This document shows, in pieces, positions 54,725-63,171 of a stretch of 64,000 nt of DNA. A program made the position numbers and the translations under genes. This stretch comes from Bradyrhizobium sp. RD5-C2 (GTDB lineage Bacteria > Pseudomonadota > Alphaproteobacteria > Rhizobiales > Xanthobacteraceae): assembly GCF_019972155.1 (NCBI RefSeq), contig NZ_BOVL01000001.1, positions 1-64,000 on the forward strand, given 5' to 3'. The notes beneath the pieces were generated by a model, which was given only the letters and a program-made list of their open reading frames with translations, was not told the origin of the DNA and searched no databases. Within the stretch, counting starts at the first letter, position 1, and each line of letters starts with the position of its first letter.

Positions 54725-56245
54725 ATGACCAGCACGAGCGCTGAAGCCGCGCCCGGCAGCGCAGGCATGGTCGAGCGTGCGAGCGGGCGTGTTCACCCGC
54801 TCTTCGCGTTGCTGCTGCTGGCGCTGGTCTTGCGCCTTGCGGCCGCCGTCTGGCCCAACGTGATCTATCCCGACGAGACCTATCAGTATCTCGAACCGGC
54901 GTGGCGGATGCTCGGCCATGACGGCATCTTGACGTGGGAATGGCGCGACGGCATTCGCGGCTGGTTGCTGCCGACATTGATGGCCGGGCCGGTTGCCCTT
55001 GGTGATGCGATTGCGCCCGGTGGCGCAGGTGCGTTCCTGGTGCCGCGTCTGATTGCCGCATGCGCGTCGCTGTCGATCGTGGTCAGCGCCTGGTTGCTCG
55101 GCGCGCGGATCTCGCGAACGCATGCCGTCGTCGCGGCCTTCGCGGCCACGGTCTGGTTCGAACTGATCATGCTCGCGCCACACACATTGGGCGAGCCGCT
55201 GGCGACAGCGCTGATCGTTCCGGCGGCGCTGTTGGTCACCGATGGTCCGTCGCCGCGGCGTCTCGCGGTCGGCGGCGCCATGCTCGCCTTCGCCTTTGTC
55301 TGCCGCTTCCAGTTTGCGCCCGCCATCGCCGTGCTTGCCCTCGGGGCATGCTGGACACGCTGGCGAAACCTGGTTCCGCTGGTCGCTGGCGGGCTCGTTG
55401 CGCTGTTGATCGCGGCCGCGATCGACCTTGCGCATGGCAGCGTGCCGTTCGCCTGGCTGATCGCCAATATCAGGGAAAACCTTGTCCACGACCGCGCCAT
55501 CGAATTCGGCGTGTCGCCGCCGTCGGCCTATCTGATCGACTTCATGACCGTGTGGTCGGTGGCGATCCTGCTCCCTCTTGCTGCGATCTGGCGCGGCTGG
55601 CGGCACGCACCGCTGCTCGCGACCGCGGCGCTGGTCAACCTCGTCTTCCACAGCCTGATCGCGCACAAGGAATACCGCTTCATCTTCCTGTCCGTGGTGC
55701 TGTTCACCATCGTCGCGGCGCTGGGATCGGCCGATTGGGTTCAATGGCTGCGCACGAAGGTTGCGTGGCGCCGCTGGGCATTGCCGATCGTCCTCGGCGG
55801 CTGGGCGCTGCTGTCAGTGACGCTGGCCGGCACCAGCGACGAGATGCGCGAGTACTGGACGCGCGGCGTCGGCGCTGCGCGGCTTGCGGCTGAGTTGCGC
55901 AGCGATCCGCAGATGTGCGGCCTTGCGCTTTACGACGTTCGCTTCCAGCAATTGCCGGGGCGCGAACGATTGGTCGGCCCGGTGCCGCTCTATGCGCTGC
56001 AGCCCGCCGATCCGCTCGCCGAGATGGTCCTGCCGCCGCTGCTGCTGCGGGCGACCAAGCCGGCCTTCAACCGCATCCTTGCGCGGCCCGAGGCCGCAGG
56101 CGATCTGCCGGCGGAATTCTCACGGCAAAGCTGTGCCCGCGTCGGCTTCAGCGATGCCTGCATCTATGCACGCGGCGGAAGCTGCGACGCATCCGCCGCT
56201 GCGCCCTTTGTGATCAATGACGTGCTCGTGAGGATGGGCTGGTAG
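54725..56245 (+). CDS. GT22-like membrane mannosyltransferase
   Basis: A 506-residue integral membrane protein with about ten hydrophobic helices. It shows the GT-C signature PDETYQYLEPAWRML in the first luminal loop and TWEWRDGIRGWLLPTLM, plus the HKEYRFIF motif characteristic of the Alg9/PIG-B GT22 family. It probably moves a mannose or similar sugar from a polyprenyl-linked donor onto a lipid or glycan on the periplasmic side. The C-terminal about 120 residues are soluble. Start at ATG 54725; the acceptor is unknown. Confidence 0.82.
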   Translation: MTSTSAEAAPGSAGMVERASGRVHPLFALLLLALVLRLAAAVWPNVIYPDETYQYLEPAWRMLGHDGILTWEWRDGIRGWLLPTLMAGPVALGDAIAPGGAGAFLVPRLIAACASLSIVVSAWLLGARISRTHAVVAAFAATVWFELIMLAPHTLGEPLATALIVPAALLVTDGPSPRRLAVGGAMLAFAFVCRFQFAPAIAVLALGACWTRWRNLVPLVAGGLVALLIAAAIDLAHGSVPFAWLIANIRENLVHDRAIEFGVSPPSAYLIDFMTVWSVAILLPLAAIWRGWRHAPLLATAALVNLVFHSLIAHKEYRFIFLSVVLFTIVAALGSADWVQWLRTKVAWRRWALPIVLGGWALLSVTLAGTSDEMREYWTRGVGAARLAAELRSDPQMCGLALYDVRFQQLPGRERLVGPVPLYALQPADPLAEMVLPPLLLRATKPAFNRILARPEAAGDLPAEFSRQSCARVGFSDACIYARGGSCDASAAAPFVINDVLVRMGW

Positions 56246-56354
56246 CGGGTGGCGCTGCTATGATCGGTGTCAATGCACGCTTGATCCTCTGCCTCGGCCC
56301 GGGCTATGGTCCGGCGGTCGCACCCGTGAGGGGCGACCTCAAGCAATTGAGATC

Positions 56355-56428
56355 GCGGGCGTAGTTCAATGGTAGAACGGCAGCTTCCCAAGCTGCATAC
56401 GAGGGTTCGATTCCCTTCGCCCGCTCCA
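56355..56428 (+). tRNA. tRNA-Gly (anticodon CCC)
   Basis: A 74-base cloverleaf. Acceptor arms GCGGGCG and CGCCCGC pair perfectly; the D-arm is AGTTCAATGGTAGAAC; the anticodon stem is GCAGC/GCTGC with loop TTCCCAA, giving CCC. The T-arm is AGGGTTCGATTCCCT. Discriminator T and encoded CCA follow. Confidence 0.97.
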
Positions 56429-56515
56429 GCCCCAAGGCCAAACCCAAGGCTAAATTGCGCGGGACGGTGTTGTCGGCGAGATAATGTATTTTGCTGCCAT
56501 AGCGGGAGACTTGAC

Positions 56516-56767
56516 GTGAGGTTGCTTGGAGCGCTGCTGCTCGCGCTGGGCGTGCTTTGCATGACGAAGCCGGCATCGGCACAAATGTATGATCCCCGCT
56601 ATCCGGTCTGCTTGCATGTTTACGGTGAACTGGTCGGCGACCGGATGGATTGCATCTTCACGTCGATGAAGGAGTGCCAGGCGAGCGCCGTGGGGGCTCC
56701 GGCAACCTGCCTGGTCAATCCCTTTTATGCGCCAGGACCGGCGCGCCCTGGCAGGCCTGAGCGATGA
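56516..56767 (+). CDS. DUF3551 small exported protein
   Basis: An 83-residue protein with a signal peptide (about residues 1-23, ending KPASAQ) and a mature part containing five cysteines in the DUF3551 arrangement: YPVCLHVYG, DCIFTSMKECQASAVG and ATCLVNPF. The GTG start at 56516 follows GGGAGA; the reading frame upstream crosses the tRNA and is not coding. Function unknown, probably periplasmic. The family is common in Bradyrhizobium and relatives. Confidence 0.82.
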   Translation: MRLLGALLLALGVLCMTKPASAQMYDPRYPVCLHVYGELVGDRMDCIFTSMKECQASAVGAPATCLVNPFYAPGPARPGRPER

Positions 56768-57058
56768 CCGTTTCCGCTCGCACCTGCGCGCGTTCATTTG
56801 AGACGACGCGCTCATTGCGATTGTTTTGATCGGGTGCGCATTTATCGCTCGCGCGTCGCGGCACGGGCTTCGCGCGATGATCCCGGGATATTACGGCGGT
56901 CTGTTCACGCAACGTGCGCGCCTAACGAACCGTACTCGACCTGTTCTTCTCACAACACGCATTTATGTTTCCGTAGTTCTCCGCGTTTGAGAACGGAGTT
57001 CCGCCGGAACGTGACAGCGGCCGGCAGTGGTCGAGGCTGCATCATCCTCCGGTGGTGA
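56768..57058. other. 291-bp gap without a recognisable gene
   Basis: Between DUF3551 and the converging luciferase-like gene. It is less G/C-rich than its surroundings around 56930-57000. I see no ORF with a ribosome-binding site, no RNA structure and no repeat copy. Confidence 0.5.
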
Positions 57059-58078
57059 TCAGCGCCATCCCATGGCGGGCGCGACGTGAGTCAGGATGCT
57101 CTCGATCACATGCGCGTTGTAGGCGACGCCGAGTTGATTGGGCACGGTCAGCAGCAGGGTGTCGGCCTCCGCGATCGCCTCGTCTGTCTTGAGCTGCTCG
57201 ATCAGCTTGTCCGGCTCGGCGGCGTAGCCGCGGCCGAAGATCGCGCGCGTCCGTTCGTCGATGAAGCCGATCTGGTCTTCCTCCTGCCCATTGCCGAAAT
57301 AGGCGCGGTCGCGGTCGTCGACCAGCGCGAAGATGCTGCGGCTGACCGAGACCCGCGGCTCGCGGGTGTGGCCGGCATCCTTCCATGCGGCGCGGTAGGC
57401 CCGGATCTGCGCGGCCTGCTGGATATGGAAGGCCTCTCCGGTCTCGTCGCTCTTCAGCGTCGAGCTCTGCAGGTTCATCCCGAGCTTCGCCGCCCAGACC
57501 GCGGTGGCGTTCGAACCGGCGCCCCACCAGATGCGCTCGCGCAGGCCTTCCGAAAGCGGCTCGAGCCGCAGCATGCCGGGCGGGTTGGGAAACATCGGCC
57601 GCGGATTCGGCTGCGCAAAACCTTGTCCGCGCAGCATATCGAGGAAGATCTCGGCATGACGGCGGCCCATGTCGGCGTCGGTCTCGCCTTCGCCCGGCTG
57701 ATAACCGAAATAGCGCCAGCCATCGATCACCTGTTCGGGCGAGCCGCGGCTGATGCCGAGTTGCAGACGTCCTCGAGCGATCAGGTCGGCCGCGCCGGCG
57801 TCCTCGATCATGTAGAGCGGATTTTCGTAGCGCATGTCGATCACGGCGGTGCCGATTTCGATCCGGCTGGTCTTCGCGCCGACCGCCGCCAGCAGCGGGA
57901 AGGGCGAGGCCAACTGGCGGGCGAAGTGGTGGACGCGAAAATACGCGCCATCCGCGCCGAGCTCTTCGGCGGCGACCGCGAGGTCGATCGATTGCAGCAG
58001 CACATCCGCGGCCGAGCGGGCCTGGGATTGCGGGGAGGGCGTCCAGTGGCCGAACGAGAGGAATCCGATTTTTTTCAT
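57059..58078 (-). CDS. Luciferase-like (LLM class) flavin-dependent oxidoreductase
   Basis: A 339-residue bacterial-luciferase-fold enzyme using reduced FMN. It has the LLM pattern KKIGFLSFGHWTP at the start, EELGADGAYFRVHHF, LIARGRLQLGISRGSP and IWWGAGSNATAVWAAKLG. Its substrate is not predictable. The ATG at 58078 begins with the first strand; the longer frame to 58246 lacks coding character. It is divergent from the old-yellow-enzyme gene, so two flavin enzymes share a 246-bp promoter region. Confidence 0.87.
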   Translation of the reverse strand: MKKIGFLSFGHWTPSPQSQARSAADVLLQSIDLAVAAEELGADGAYFRVHHFARQLASPFPLLAAVGAKTSRIEIGTAVIDMRYENPLYMIEDAGAADLIARGRLQLGISRGSPEQVIDGWRYFGYQPGEGETDADMGRRHAEIFLDMLRGQGFAQPNPRPMFPNPPGMLRLEPLSEGLRERIWWGAGSNATAVWAAKLGMNLQSSTLKSDETGEAFHIQQAAQIRAYRAAWKDAGHTREPRVSVSRSIFALVDDRDRAYFGNGQEEDQIGFIDERTRAIFGRGYAAEPDKLIEQLKTDEAIAEADTLLLTVPNQLGVAYNAHVIESILTHVAPAMGWR

Positions 58079-58324
58079 GTCGGCAATGTAGGCATACCGG
58101 ACACGAATTGCGATCCGTGGCGTGACCCGGCGATGACGGAAAATGTTTACCAACCCGGAAAAATTTCTGCGGCACGTGTTGCGGGTTTTGCGGATCGCGC
58201 CGCCGTGGACGCGCTGCATGCGCGCTGGTCCTGCCGCCTGCGCCACAGTGCGGCTTGCGATCAGCTCGCGCGCCGCCTAGTTTTCCGCCGCCATTTTCCC
58301 GCCACCACGTTCCCGCAGGACCCG

Positions 58325-59491
58325 ATGTCGCAGCCGTTTCTGTTTCAGCCGATCACGCTTCGCGGCGTGACCTCCCGAAACCGCATTCTGATTTCGCCGA
58401 TGTGCCAGTATTCGGCGACCGACGGCCTCGCCAATGACTGGCATCTTGTTCATCTTGGTAAATTCGCCCAGGGCGGCGCCGGGCTCGTGATGGTCGAGGC
58501 CGCGGCGGTCACCGCCGAGGGCCGCATTACCCATGGCGATGTCGGCATCTGGAACGACGAGCAGATCGCGCCGCTCGAGCGCATCGCCGCTTTCCTGAAG
58601 GACAACGGCGCGGTGCCCTCGATCCAGCTCGCGCATGCCGGCCGCAAGGCCAGCATGCAGCGCCCGTGGTACGGCAATGCCGCACTCGACGAAGCCGACC
58701 GCGCCCGCGGCGATCTGCCGTGGCGGACCGTTGCGCCGAGCGCGCTCCCGATGGAGGAAGGCTGGCTGATGCCGCACGCGCTCGATGTGGCCGAGCTCGC
58801 AGCGTTGCGCGAGCAATGGCGTCGCGCCACCTTGCGCGCGGTGGAGGCCGGCTTCGAGTTCGTCGAGGTGCATTGCGCGCATGGCTATCTGCTGCACGAG
58901 TTCCTGTCGCCATTGTCGAACCGCCGCAGCGACGCCTATGGCGGCGACCGCGCCGGGCGGATGCGCTATCCGCTCGAGATCATCGAGACCGTGCGCGCCG
59001 CCTGGCCGGCCGAGCGGCCGCTGGCGGTGCGCATCTCCTCGGTCGATGGTGTCGAAGGCGGCCTGACGCTCGAGGATCAGGTCGCGTTCGCGCGCGAAGC
59101 CAAGGCGCGCGGCGCCGATCTGATCGACTGCTCGTCGGGCGGCCTGCTCGGCTCGGCAACCGCGGCACGGATTCCGCGCGGCTACGGCTTCCAGGTGCCG
59201 TATGCGGAGGAAATCCGTCGCGCCGCCGAGGTCGCCACCATCGCGGTTGGCCTGATCCTGCATCCGCAGCAGGCGGAAGATATCCTCGCCAATGGCCAGG
59301 CCGATCTGATCGCGATTGGCCGCGAGGCGCTGTTCGATCCGAACTGGCCGCTGCATGCCGAGCTTGCGCTTGGCGGCGGAAGCGGCGAGGTGTTCGCGTC
59401 CTGGCCGAAGCAGTATGGTTGGTGGCTGGAGCGGCGCGAGCCGGGCCTGCGCAGGCTCGAAGGTCCGCCGCTGCCGTTCCGCAAGGTGTGA
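58325..59491 (+). CDS. Old-yellow-enzyme family NADH:flavin oxidoreductase
   Basis: A 388-residue TIM-barrel ene-reductase. LISPMCQYSATDG carries the cysteine characteristic of the YqjM-like class; QLAHAGRKAS provides the substrate-binding histidine region, and HCAHGYLLHEFLSP and NRRSDAYGGD are further family markers. It reduces activated double bonds with NAD(P)H and FMN. The ATG at 58325 fits the family start; the frame further upstream is the antisense of the luciferase-like gene. Confidence 0.9.
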   Translation: MSQPFLFQPITLRGVTSRNRILISPMCQYSATDGLANDWHLVHLGKFAQGGAGLVMVEAAAVTAEGRITHGDVGIWNDEQIAPLERIAAFLKDNGAVPSIQLAHAGRKASMQRPWYGNAALDEADRARGDLPWRTVAPSALPMEEGWLMPHALDVAELAALREQWRRATLRAVEAGFEFVEVHCAHGYLLHEFLSPLSNRRSDAYGGDRAGRMRYPLEIIETVRAAWPAERPLAVRISSVDGVEGGLTLEDQVAFAREAKARGADLIDCSSGGLLGSATAARIPRGYGFQVPYAEEIRRAAEVATIAVGLILHPQQAEDILANGQADLIAIGREALFDPNWPLHAELALGGGSGEVFASWPKQYGWWLERREPGLRRLEGPPLPFRKV

Positions 59492-59530
59492 CAAGATCAA
59501 GCTGCGACAGATCATCAGGGAGGATTTGAC

Positions 59531-60460
59531 ATGACGATTTCGGCACAGCGTCCCTATGGCGGCGTGTTCCCGGTGGCGCCGACCATCTTTGATGCCGGCG
59601 GCAACCTCGACCTCGACGGACAGCGGCGCTGCATCGACTTCATGATCGATGCCGGCTCGCACGGCATCTGCATCCTCGCCAACTTCTCCGAGCAGTTCGT
59701 GCTGACCGATGCCGAGCGCGAGACCGTGATGCAAACCGTGCTCGAGCACGTCGCGGGCCGCATTCCCGTGATCGTCACCACCACGCATTTCTCCTCGGCG
59801 GTGTGTGCCGCGCGCAGCCGTGAGGCGGAGGCCGCGGGTGCCGCGATGGTGATGATCATGCCGCCCTATCACGGCGCGACCTTCCGCGTGGGCGAGCCGG
59901 GCATCTACGAATTCTATCGGGTGGTGTCGGACGCCATCAACATCCCGATCATGATCCAGGACGCGCCGGTCGCAGGCACACCGCTCTCGGTGGACTTCCT
60001 GGCGCGGATGGCGAAAGAGCTCGCCAATGTCAGGTACTTCAAGATCGAGGTGCCGATGGCCGCGAATAAGCTGCGCGGCCTGATCGAGAAGGGCGGCAGC
60101 GTGATCGAGGGACCGTGGGACGGCGAGGAGGCGATCACGCTGATGGCCGATCTCGATGCCGGTGCCACCGGTGCGATGACCGGCGGCGGTTATCCCGACG
60201 GCATCCGCCAGATCATGGATCCGTTCTTCGCCGGCCGACGCGACGAAGCCGTGCAGGCCTATGCGCGCTGGCTGCCGCTGATCAATTACGAGAACCGCCA
60301 ATGCGGGTTGCAGGCCTGCAAGGTGCTGATGCGCGAGGGCGGCGTCATCAAGTCGGACACAGTGCGGCACCCGTTGCAACCGCTGCATCCGGCGACGCGC
60401 GCCGGCCTGATCGAGATCGCGCGCTCGCTCGATCCGGTCGTGCTGCGCTGGGGGCGCTGA
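59531..60460 (+). CDS. DHDPS-family lyase, 2-keto-3-deoxyarabonate dehydratase-like
   Basis: A 309-residue TIM-barrel enzyme of the dihydrodipicolinate synthase family. The Schiff-base lysine is in YFKIEVPMAANK (Lys171). The tyrosine that DapA places in LYNVP is replaced by glutamine (IMIQDAP) and the GTTGE motif by ANFSEQ, so it is not a lysine-biosynthetic DapA. ILANFSEQF and IEGPWDGEEAITLMADLDAGATGAMTGGG resemble L-2-keto-3-deoxyarabonate dehydratase, which yields 2-oxoglutarate semialdehyde. GGGAGG precedes the ATG. It lies 39 bp after the ene-reductase. Confidence 0.75.
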   Translation: MTISAQRPYGGVFPVAPTIFDAGGNLDLDGQRRCIDFMIDAGSHGICILANFSEQFVLTDAERETVMQTVLEHVAGRIPVIVTTTHFSSAVCAARSREAEAAGAAMVMIMPPYHGATFRVGEPGIYEFYRVVSDAINIPIMIQDAPVAGTPLSVDFLARMAKELANVRYFKIEVPMAANKLRGLIEKGGSVIEGPWDGEEAITLMADLDAGATGAMTGGGYPDGIRQIMDPFFAGRRDEAVQAYARWLPLINYENRQCGLQACKVLMREGGVIKSDTVRHPLQPLHPATRAGLIEIARSLDPVVLRWGR

Positions 60461-60475
60461 GCGCGCCACCCGACC

Positions 60476-60491
60476 GTTATGTTCACATAAC
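60476..60491. promoter_or_regulatory. Perfect inverted repeat upstream of the LCIB-like gene
   Basis: GTTATGT and ACATAAC flank two bases: a perfect 16-bp inverted repeat 98 bp before the ATG of the next gene. Its size and A/T-rich half-sites suit a dimeric regulator; no regulator gene is adjacent. Confidence 0.4.
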
Positions 60492-60589
60492 CGTCAACAA
60501 GCACATCTACCGTTCCGTCGGTTAAGGGAAGCGGGGACGTGCGCCCTGCGTGCACTCTGGATTGGTCGGAGCGGTCGGGCGGCAGCGGG

Positions 60590-61693
60590 ATGATCGAAAC
60601 CTTCCGGGTTGGTCGTTTTGCGATGCGCTACGGCCATTTCGTTCCGCGGCTCTACAATTATTGCCGGTCGCTCGGATTCGAGCGGCAGCAGATGCTGCCG
60701 TCACGCGCATTCTGCTCCGACGAGAGCCAGGGCTATCCGGTGATGCTGCTGGCCCAGCATTTCGGAACCTTTCCGTTCGACCACGGGCGGGTCGGCGGCA
60801 AGGTCGCGATCAATCGCCACGGGCCGTTTGCCCATCATGGCGAGGACCTGGTGCTGATCCAGGCCAGCCATGTCGGCTACAATCCCGATGATGGCCGCTT
60901 CGGCGTCTATCAGCGTCACCGCACCGACGGCTGCCGGTTCGGAGATTGCTGCGGCAAGCTCTGCGGCGTGCTGCGCTGGTATGAGGACGAGTACGCGCTT
61001 GCCTGTAAGCAAGTGCAATGCGGCCGGCTCAATGGCGAGCCGGTGTTCAGGATCGACAATCATTATCTCGACGACAACCGCAGCGAAGGTGTCTTTCTGT
61101 GGCTCGACCGCATGGTCGAGACGCCGGGTCAGCCGCTGACCGTGCTGAGTACGTCGAGGATCTTTCGCGCCAGTGCAGCGATCCGCGAACGGCTCGGCGA
61201 AGCCTGCTTTGGCGCGACACCCGCGCCGATCGGCACGGCGCTGTCACCCGATCTGTTTCACTTCCGCCGTGCGTCGGCCGAAGGTCCCGAGGGCCATGAC
61301 ATTCTCGAGGCGGCGCTCGCGCCTGTGATGCCGGCGCTGGTGACCTCGCCGCATCCCGCATTGGATGCCGCCCGCTTCGTCACCCAGGCCGAGTTCGATC
61401 GCACCTACCGGAGCATTCTGCGTGAGCCGGCGTTTCAGACCAAGAACGTGCTGTTCGTCTCCGGTCTGAATATCGACGTATCGCCGCGCGAGGGATTTCC
61501 GTTTCCGTTCACCAAATTCGTTCCCTGGGCGGCCTATGCCCGCCTGCACGACGGCCGCTCGTTCCTGCTCGAGCAGGAGGAGTTCGCCGAGACACTGCGC
61601 CGGATGCCGGGCGAGAACCCGGATTGCCTGTCGTTCGACAACACGATCGAGCAGATGACCACCGCGCCGGAAATCCGCATTCCGATCGGCTGA
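60590..61693 (+). CDS. LCIB/C-type carbonic anhydrase-like protein
   Basis: A 367-residue soluble protein. I see the spaced metal-site pattern of the LCIB/LCIC (theta-type) carbonic anhydrase family: Cys42-x-Asp44 in AFCSDES, His94 in QASHVGYNPDDGRFG, and Cys120/Cys121 in GDCCGKLCG. HHGEDLVLIQASHVGY precedes a glycine-rich strand as in that family. The remaining 230 residues form an extra C-terminal region with no recognised domain. If active it would interconvert carbon dioxide and bicarbonate in the cytoplasm. Start at ATG 60590 (GGGAT upstream); 60539 is possible. The assignment is from motif reading only. Confidence 0.55.
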   Translation: MIETFRVGRFAMRYGHFVPRLYNYCRSLGFERQQMLPSRAFCSDESQGYPVMLLAQHFGTFPFDHGRVGGKVAINRHGPFAHHGEDLVLIQASHVGYNPDDGRFGVYQRHRTDGCRFGDCCGKLCGVLRWYEDEYALACKQVQCGRLNGEPVFRIDNHYLDDNRSEGVFLWLDRMVETPGQPLTVLSTSRIFRASAAIRERLGEACFGATPAPIGTALSPDLFHFRRASAEGPEGHDILEAALAPVMPALVTSPHPALDAARFVTQAEFDRTYRSILREPAFQTKNVLFVSGLNIDVSPREGFPFPFTKFVPWAAYARLHDGRSFLLEQEEFAETLRRMPGENPDCLSFDNTIEQMTTAPEIRIPIG

Positions 61694-61893
61694 TGCCTAT
61701 GACGACGCTTCCCGCCCTACGTGTGCACACTGCTCTCGAACCGCGTCTCCAGCGCCTGGAATTCGCGGATCGCGCGCGCGGCTTGACCCGCCGCCACTTC
61801 ATGCTCGGCTGCCTCAGCCTGGCTGCAGGCCAGATGGTGCGCCTGCTCGACAGGCTGCAGCAGTTGCCGCTGCTGCGCATTCGCTTTCCCTGA
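61693..61893 (+). CDS. Small ORF coupled to the LCIB-like gene
   Basis: A 66-codon frame whose ATG overlaps the preceding TGA by one base (TGATG), allowing translational coupling. The product is basic and leucine-rich, with RRHFMLGCLSLAAGQMVRLLD as a possible amphipathic or short hydrophobic helix. An in-frame ATG follows at 61699. No family recognised; a chance frame is possible because high-GC DNA has few stops. Confidence 0.35.
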   Translation: MPMTTLPALRVHTALEPRLQRLEFADRARGLTRRHFMLGCLSLAAGQMVRLLDRLQQLPLLRIRFP

Positions 61894-61908
61894 GCGCGAG
61901 CGAACGCG

Positions 61909-63156
61909 CTACAGCCAGCGCGAGACGGAGAAGATCAGCAGGCCGACCAGCCCTCCGACGACAGTTCCGTTGATCCGGATGAATTGCAGGTCGCGCCCGA
62001 CCTGCAATTCGATCCGCATGATCAGCGTTTCGGTGTCCCAGTTCTCGACCACCTTGCGGATGAAGGCCGCGATCTCCTGGCGTCGCGATGCAACCGCCCG
62101 CAAGGCGGCGACGCGAAGCCAGCGGTTGATGCGGTCGCGCATCTCGGCATCGTCACGGACCCGTGCGGCAACCGAGATCAGGGCGGTTTCGATGGCGTCC
62201 GCGATCGCGGCCGAGGTGGCCGCGGAATTCAGCCGCGCCTCGATGGCCTGCCACATCGCGTCGATTTGCCGGATCACCGCGGGATTGTCGAGCATCTGCT
62301 GCTTCAGCTCCTCGCCTTTGGCGAGGTAGTCGGGATCGGTGGCGAGCCGGTCGATCAGGCGCTCGATCTCGGCCTTGAGCTCGATCCGCCATGGATGATC
62401 CGGCTCGCGCATCTCGTCGAGCGTCTGGCTGATGCCGGAGATGACGCGGTCGGCCACCATGCCGTCGACCCATTTCGGAACGAACCGGTAGGAGCGCTGC
62501 GAGACCTTCTTGCGGATGGTTTCCTTGTTGTTGGCGAGCGCCACGCTCGCCGATGTGATCATGCGCTCGACGAGGGCCTGCGCGTCGCCATGCGCCCACA
62601 ACAGCGCCAGCACGCGCGAGGCGAGCGGAGCCACCGGAACCGCCGCGATCCCCTGCCGGGTGCGGCGGGTCAGAAAGGCATTGAGGTCGGCGCTCGGCGT
62701 GGCCTGCATGGCCTGGTGGGCCGCCGAGACCGTGCGTTGCGCGGCGCTGCGGGCGTGCGACGGCCGCTCGATCCATTGCGCCGCCCAGCCGGCGATATCG
62801 ACGTCGCGGATACGGTCGCCGATCACGCGCGGCGACAGGAAGTTGTTGGCGATGAAGCGGCCCAGCGCCACCGCGATGCGCTGCTTGCTCTGCGGCACGA
62901 TCGCGGTGTGCGGAATCGGGATGCCGAGCGGATGACGGAACAGGGCGACGACCGCGAACCAGTCGGCGCAGGCGCCGATCATGCCGGCCTCGGCGAAGGC
63001 GCGCGGATAGGCCAGCCACGGCCAGTGCGGTTGCGCCATCGAGGTCGCCAGAAAAACCAGCAGCATGAGCACCAGCAAGCCCGTGGCGAGGGCCCGCATG
63101 CGACGCAGATCGCGCAGTCTGGTGTCCTCAGGCGGAAGCACGGCGCCGATGTCCAA
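61909..63156 (-). CDS. DUF445 family membrane protein
   Basis: A 415-residue protein of the DUF445 (YjiN-like) family. Two N-terminal hydrophobic segments (about residues 26-47 and 50-75, with GMIGACADWFAVVALFRHPLGIPIPHTAIVP) precede a long helical soluble domain (about 90-385), and a last helix ends INGTVVGGLVGLLIFSVSRWL. The motif IPHTAIVPQSKQRIAVALGRFIANNFLS is the family hallmark. Function is not established. It ends near the 3' end of the small ORF and is 15 bp downstream of the EcsC gene. Confidence 0.87.
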   Translation of the reverse strand: MDIGAVLPPEDTRLRDLRRMRALATGLLVLMLLVFLATSMAQPHWPWLAYPRAFAEAGMIGACADWFAVVALFRHPLGIPIPHTAIVPQSKQRIAVALGRFIANNFLSPRVIGDRIRDVDIAGWAAQWIERPSHARSAAQRTVSAAHQAMQATPSADLNAFLTRRTRQGIAAVPVAPLASRVLALLWAHGDAQALVERMITSASVALANNKETIRKKVSQRSYRFVPKWVDGMVADRVISGISQTLDEMREPDHPWRIELKAEIERLIDRLATDPDYLAKGEELKQQMLDNPAVIRQIDAMWQAIEARLNSAATSAAIADAIETALISVAARVRDDAEMRDRINRWLRVAALRAVASRRQEIAAFIRKVVENWDTETLIMRIELQVGRDLQFIRINGTVVGGLVGLLIFSVSRWL

Positions 63157-63171
63157 TTGCTGCCAAACGCC

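Noticed and set aside
56355..56767. 132-codon frame reading through tRNA-Gly into DUF3551
   Set aside because: The tRNA is complete and the DUF3551 signal peptide begins at GTG 56516 with its own ribosome-binding site.
57086..58324. N-terminal extension of the ene-reductase to 801 residues
   Set aside because: It is antisense to the luciferase-like gene; the family start matches ATG 58325.
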